Origin: an uncultured Lysobacter sp. | GTDB lineage: Bacteria > Pseudomonadota > Gammaproteobacteria > Xanthomonadales > Xanthomonadaceae | DNA length: 17,617 nucleotides | Reading direction: 5' to 3' | Assembly (NCBI GenBank): GCA_946480055.1 | Contig: CAMLID010000068.1 | Coordinates: 1 to 17,617, forward strand | Shown: piece after piece, positions 14,047 through 17,617 of the stretch | Layout: every line of letters starts with the position of its first letter | Position numbering within the stretch: the first letter of the stretch is position 1 | Translations under genes and position numbers: made by a program | Notes under the pieces: generated by a model | What the model was told of the DNA's origin: nothing | Databases searched by the model: none | What the model saw: the letters and a program-made list of their open reading frames with translations, nothing else

Positions 14047-16131
14047 ATGTCGAAGTTTTGCTTCGCGGCGCCGCGTGCGTCGCGTTTGGCCGTGGCCGTT
14101 GCCGCGGTCATCGTTCCCCTGTGCCCGGCATACGCCGCGCCCCCATCCGATCCGCAGAACGACTCTGCGACCACGCTGGATAAGGTCGAAGTGCACGGCC
14201 GGCGACCCGACGTCGCCACCGTCGACAGTCTTCAGCAGGCGAAGCAGCGCCTGGATCAGCGCGCCGGTGCGACCGCATTGGTCGACGGCGAGTCCTATCG
14301 CGGCGGCCGCGTCAGCACCCTGACCGACGCTCTCGGTTATGCGCCCGGTGTATTCATCCAATCGCGCTTCGGCGCCGAGGAGGCGCGACTGTCGATTCGC
14401 GGCTCCGGCCTGCAGCGCACCTTCCATGGTCGCGGCATCGAGCTGCTGCAGGACGGCAGCCCGTTGAATCTCGCCGACGGCGGCTTCGACTTCCAGGCGG
14501 TCGAACCCTTGGCAGCCCGATACATCGAGGTCTACCGGGGTGCCAATGCGCTGGAATACGGCGCGGCCACGCTCGGCGGCGCGATCAACTTCGTCGCGCC
14601 GACCGGCTACGACGCGGTGCCGGCCGACGTGCGACTCGAAGGCGGCAGCTTCGGCTACATGCGCGGACAGCTGGCGCTGGCCGGAAGCACGGGCCGGGCC
14701 GACGGCTATCTGAGCCTCACCGGCCTCAACCAGGACGGCTACCGCGACCACGCCCGCCAGGAGAACTACCGTCTGTTCGGCAATGCGGGCTACCGCTTCG
14801 GCGATACGCTGGATGGGCGCGTCTATCTCACTCATGTCGACACGCGCTCGGAACTGCCCGGCAATCTGACGCTGGCCCGGGCCAAAGACGATCCGCGTGC
14901 TGCCGCGGCCGGCAGTCTCGCCCTGGATCAACGCCGCGACTTCCGCCTGGATCGCATCGCCGGCAAGTTGGCGTGGACGCCTTCCGAGGCGCAGTCGCTG
15001 ATCGTGTCGGCCTACTACGCCGACAAATCGCTGCATCACCCGATCTTCCAGGTGCTGGAGCAATCCACTCGGGACGCAGGCATCGATCTGCGCTGGCGTA
15101 GCGAAGGCAAACTCGGCGAACATAAGAACCTGTTCATCGCGGGCCTGGCCTTTGCGCAGGGCGATACGGACGACGATCGTTTCGCCAACATCGCCGGCCG
15201 AGCGGGCGCACGCACCAACAAGTTCGACCAGCGTGCAAGCAGTACCAAGGCCTATCTGGAAAACCAGACCTGGCTGAGCGAGCGATGGATCCTCGCATTG
15301 GGAGCCCAAGGCCTGCATTCGACCCGGCGCTCGCGCGACCTGTTCATCACCGCGGGCCGCGACGAGAGCTTCGATGTCTCCTATTCCGGCATCAGCCCCA
15401 AGCTTGGGATGCGCTATCTGGTCGACAGCGGTACGCAGTTGTTCGCCAATATCAGCCGCAGCCTGGAGCCGCCCAGCTTCGGCGAGCTGTCCGGCGGTCC
15501 CAATGTCACCCAGGTCGACAAGCAACGTGCGACCACGGCCGAGATCGGTGTGCGCATGCAGCTCGATGGGCTTTCGCTGGATGCCGCGCTCTACCGTGCC
15601 CGCGTGGACGGCGAGTTGCTGGCCTTGACCGACGGCAACGGCAATCCATTGGGTACCGTCAACGCCGACCGCACGGTGCACCAGGGGCTGGAGCTGGGCC
15701 TGGCCTGGCAGCCCGCCGATGCCTGGCTGGTTTCGGCCAACTACCTCTGGAACGATTTCCGCTTCGACCACGACGCCGTCTACGGCGACAACGAACTCGC
15801 CGGCGTGCCGCCGCAGCAGTTGCGCGCCTCGTTGCATTGGTCGCCGGATGAGCGTTTCTACGTCGCGCCCAACATCGAGTGGGCGCCGCAGGACTACTAC
15901 GTCGATCACGCCAACACGTTCAAGGCGCCCGGGTACACGGTCTACGGCGTTCGCCTGGGCGGAAAGATCGCCTCCCAATGGTCGTGGTTCGTCGACGCGC
16001 GCAATCTCGCCGACCGCAAGTGGATCTCCAGCACCAATGTCGTGGCGGACGCGAAGGGCCTGGATCAGGCGAATTTCCTGCCGGGAGAGGGGCGCGCGGT
16101 CTACGCCGGTCTCGAATGGAGGATGCGGTGA
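14047..16131 (+). CDS. TonB-dependent outer-membrane receptor
   Basis: A 694-residue outer-membrane protein. A signal peptide ends near CPAYA-APP (about 31), a TonB-box-like stretch TTLDKVEVHG follows (42-51), then the plug domain (about 55-185) with TDALGYAPGVFIQ, LSIRGSGLQRTFHGRGIELLQDG and YRGANALEYGAATLGGAINF. The rest is a 22-strand barrel, ending in EWRMR rather than a typical terminal aromatic. Such receptors import metal-siderophore complexes, free metals or other scarce ligands using energy from TonB-ExbBD. The plug resembles the ferric-siderophore group. The DUF2946-like neighbour argues for copper or another metal, but no CxxxM-type copper motif is visible in the plug, so the substrate is open. 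ATG 14047 has GGAG 7 nt upstream. Confidence 0.92.
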   Translation: MSKFCFAAPRASRLAVAVAAVIVPLCPAYAAPPSDPQNDSATTLDKVEVHGRRPDVATVDSLQQAKQRLDQRAGATALVDGESYRGGRVSTLTDALGYAPGVFIQSRFGAEEARLSIRGSGLQRTFHGRGIELLQDGSPLNLADGGFDFQAVEPLAARYIEVYRGANALEYGAATLGGAINFVAPTGYDAVPADVRLEGGSFGYMRGQLALAGSTGRADGYLSLTGLNQDGYRDHARQENYRLFGNAGYRFGDTLDGRVYLTHVDTRSELPGNLTLARAKDDPRAAAAGSLALDQRRDFRLDRIAGKLAWTPSEAQSLIVSAYYADKSLHHPIFQVLEQSTRDAGIDLRWRSEGKLGEHKNLFIAGLAFAQGDTDDDRFANIAGRAGARTNKFDQRASSTKAYLENQTWLSERWILALGAQGLHSTRRSRDLFITAGRDESFDVSYSGISPKLGMRYLVDSGTQLFANISRSLEPPSFGELSGGPNVTQVDKQRATTAEIGVRMQLDGLSLDAALYRARVDGELLALTDGNGNPLGTVNADRTVHQGLELGLAWQPADAWLVSANYLWNDFRFDHDAVYGDNELAGVPPQQLRASLHWSPDERFYVAPNIEWAPQDYYVDHANTFKAPGYTVYGVRLGGKIASQWSWFVDARNLADRKWISSTNVVADAKGLDQANFLPGEGRAVYAGLEWRMR

Positions 16132-16476
16132 ACGTGTCTGCCGAAAGCCGAAACTCACGCAAGCCGTGCGAGATATCGTCGACGTGAGGAATCTTGGGGC
16201 GACGCCGGCGGTCCAGGCCGCCAGGCGTTCTGTCTGTGGGCCTGGCCGCTCTCGCGGCTTGGCCCATTCAGGCGGTTGGCGAACAGTGTGGTCTGGCGGA
16301 TGCGCCAAGCAGGCCCGAGCGATGCCAACTGCTTGGGATTTTGTAAGGGGTCGATGACACGTTGCAGTTCGGATGCCGTGCCAGCGGGCTGCCTGCGCTT
16401 GGTAGAAGCGAAACGCCTGTTGACGCACACTTCGAGTCTCGCGATCCGCCGCACGCTGGCTGTCTTTGAGGGAACG
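16132..16476. other. 345-bp intergenic region without a gene
   Basis: I see no convincing gene on either strand. Two hairpins lie in its first third: GGCGG (16207-16211) / CCGCC (16218-16222), and a stem of 11 pairs and one mismatch at 16238-16249 / 16254-16265. Neither has a U-tract. They are the only candidates for ending the receptor transcript. A TTGACG at 16420 might be a -35 for the next gene, but no good -10 follows. Confidence 0.5.
16238..16265 (+). terminator. Candidate hairpin downstream of the TonB receptor
   Basis: GGGCCTGGCCGC pairs with GCGGCTTGGCCC across a TCTC loop: 11 pairs including one G-T, with one T-T mismatch. It begins 107 nt after the receptor stop codon. It is stable but without a U-tract, so termination is only likely. 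Confidence 0.35.
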
Positions 16477-16839
16477 ATGATGCATCGACTTTTCGTTTAC
16501 GGAACGCTCGCTCCGGGACGCCCCAACGAGCACGTCCTGGCGGGTATCCCCGGCCGATGGGAGCCGGCGACGGTCACCGGCTTCCTGCTGCAGGAAGGCT
16601 GGGGCGCGGCGGTCGGTTACCCCGGCATCGTCCTGGACGAGCGCGGCGACGAAATCGAAGGTCTCGTCTTCAGCTCGGAGAATCTGGCTGAGCATTGGGC
16701 TCGCATCGATGAGTTCGAAGGCGAGGGCTATGAGCGCGTTCTGACTACGGCGAAGCTGGAAGACGGCACGGCTGTGGACGCCTACATATACAGACTCAGC
16801 GGTGATGGATCGTCGGCCGGCACCGCAGGCGGCGGCTGA
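16477..16839 (+). CDS. Gamma-glutamylcyclotransferase-like (AIG2/GGCT fold) protein
   Basis: A 120-residue cytoplasmic protein of usual family size. MMHRLFVYGTLAPGRPNE carries the YGTLAPG signature that binds the gamma-glutamyl moiety. IDEFEGEGYERV supplies the conserved glutamate (Glu81, catalytic by family analogy). Members cyclise gamma-glutamyl amines or gamma-glutamyl-amino acids to 5-oxoproline, or remove such modifications; the substrate here is unknown. GAGG lies 5 nt upstream of ATG 16477; ATG 16480 is equally possible. The C-terminal 12 residues are a Gly/Ser tail. It appears to be monocistronic and faces a convergent UvrA-like gene. Confidence 0.88.
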   Translation: MMHRLFVYGTLAPGRPNEHVLAGIPGRWEPATVTGFLLQEGWGAAVGYPGIVLDERGDEIEGLVFSSENLAEHWARIDEFEGEGYERVLTTAKLEDGTAVDAYIYRLSGDGSSAGTAGGG

Positions 16840-16938
16840 GAGTCGCTAGCCGGCTGAGGTCGTTCAGTGCTCGGCCCGTGGTGGCCGGCGATAGGCCGCG
16901 AGTAGGGCGGACGCCCGCAAGGAGCGCCCCGGATTCGT

Positions 16939-16948
16939 AAAACCCGCC

Positions 16949-16957
<9 letters not shown>
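16939..16957. terminator. Weak hairpin at the 3' end of the UvrA-like gene
   Basis: AAAACC (16939-16944) and GGTTTT (16952-16957) pair over a 7-nt loop, spanning the UvrA-like stop codon (16951-16949). On the minus strand the stem ends in TTTT. The stem is short, so termination is uncertain. Confidence 0.3.

Positions 16958-17617
<660 letters not shown>

Noticed and set aside
14044..16695. Open frame of 883 codons on the minus strand opposite the TonB receptor
   Set aside because: Its protein is low-complexity Arg/Gly/Ala/Val with no domain. It mirrors the receptor gene, whose frame has clear plug and barrel motifs; this is an antisense effect of GC-rich codon bias.
16907..16918. GGGCG-GA-CGCCC palindrome as a terminator
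   Set aside because: The loop would be only two bases and there is no T-run; chance is likely in GC-rich DNA.

Overview
This is a GC-rich window with the codon bias of a high-GC proteobacterium. The content (an ilv leader peptide with attenuator, many LysR regulators, a TonB-dependent receptor, an LCHR-type ChrA) suggests a gammaproteobacterium of the Lysobacter/Xanthomonadaceae kind. That placement is inference from content and base composition, not from a marker gene. The genes are chromosomal accessory metabolism. I see no insertion sequence, integrase, phage gene, CRISPR array, tRNA or rRNA.

Layout. 1-1401 (-): 5' two-thirds or more of ilvD (dihydroxy-acid dehydratase), running off the left edge. 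1402-1811 (-): its leader, with a short peptide ending in a run of Ile/Leu/Val/Thr codons, then an intrinsic terminator, the classic arrangement of transcription attenuation. 2077-3261: an Lrp/AsnC regulator divergent from a LysE/RhtB amino-acid exporter. 3447-4682 (+): chromate transporter ChrA, whose 3' end overlaps a convergent GcvA-like LysR gene (4669-5610, -). That regulator is divergent from a class IV aminotransferase-fold gene (5754-6569, +). 6707-7877 (-): a VOC protein and an SDR oxidoreductase as an overlapping pair, divergent from a second LysR gene (8044-8937, +). 9008-9811 (-): a flavodoxin-fold quinone reductase, divergent from a NodD/NahR-type LysR gene (9927-10826, +). 11026-13315 (+): a secreted class-C-beta-lactamase-like serine hydrolase, then an exported protein with two GxxH motifs (DUF5694-like). 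13571-16131 (+): a small DUF2946-like membrane protein and a TonB-dependent receptor, probably a metal-uptake pair. 16477-16839 (+): gamma-glutamylcyclotransferase-like protein. 16949-17617 (-): C-terminal part of a UvrA-like ABC protein, running off the right edge.

How the parts work together. The recurring theme is the regulator/target divergon: four transcription factors (one Lrp, three LysR) each sit back to back with the gene or operon they probably control, and three of the four shared intergenic regions contain a visible inverted repeat (strongest at 5612-5636). Two themes link neighbours: branched-chain amino-acid synthesis (ilv) next to amino-acid export (Lrp/LysE), and metal handling (ChrA; DUF2946 plus TonB receptor). 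The most informative regulatory region is the ilv leader, where several mutually exclusive hairpins are stacked between the leader peptide and ilvD. I did not find a clearly new multi-gene system; the best leads are RNA and DNA structures and the exported hydrolase/GxxH pair.
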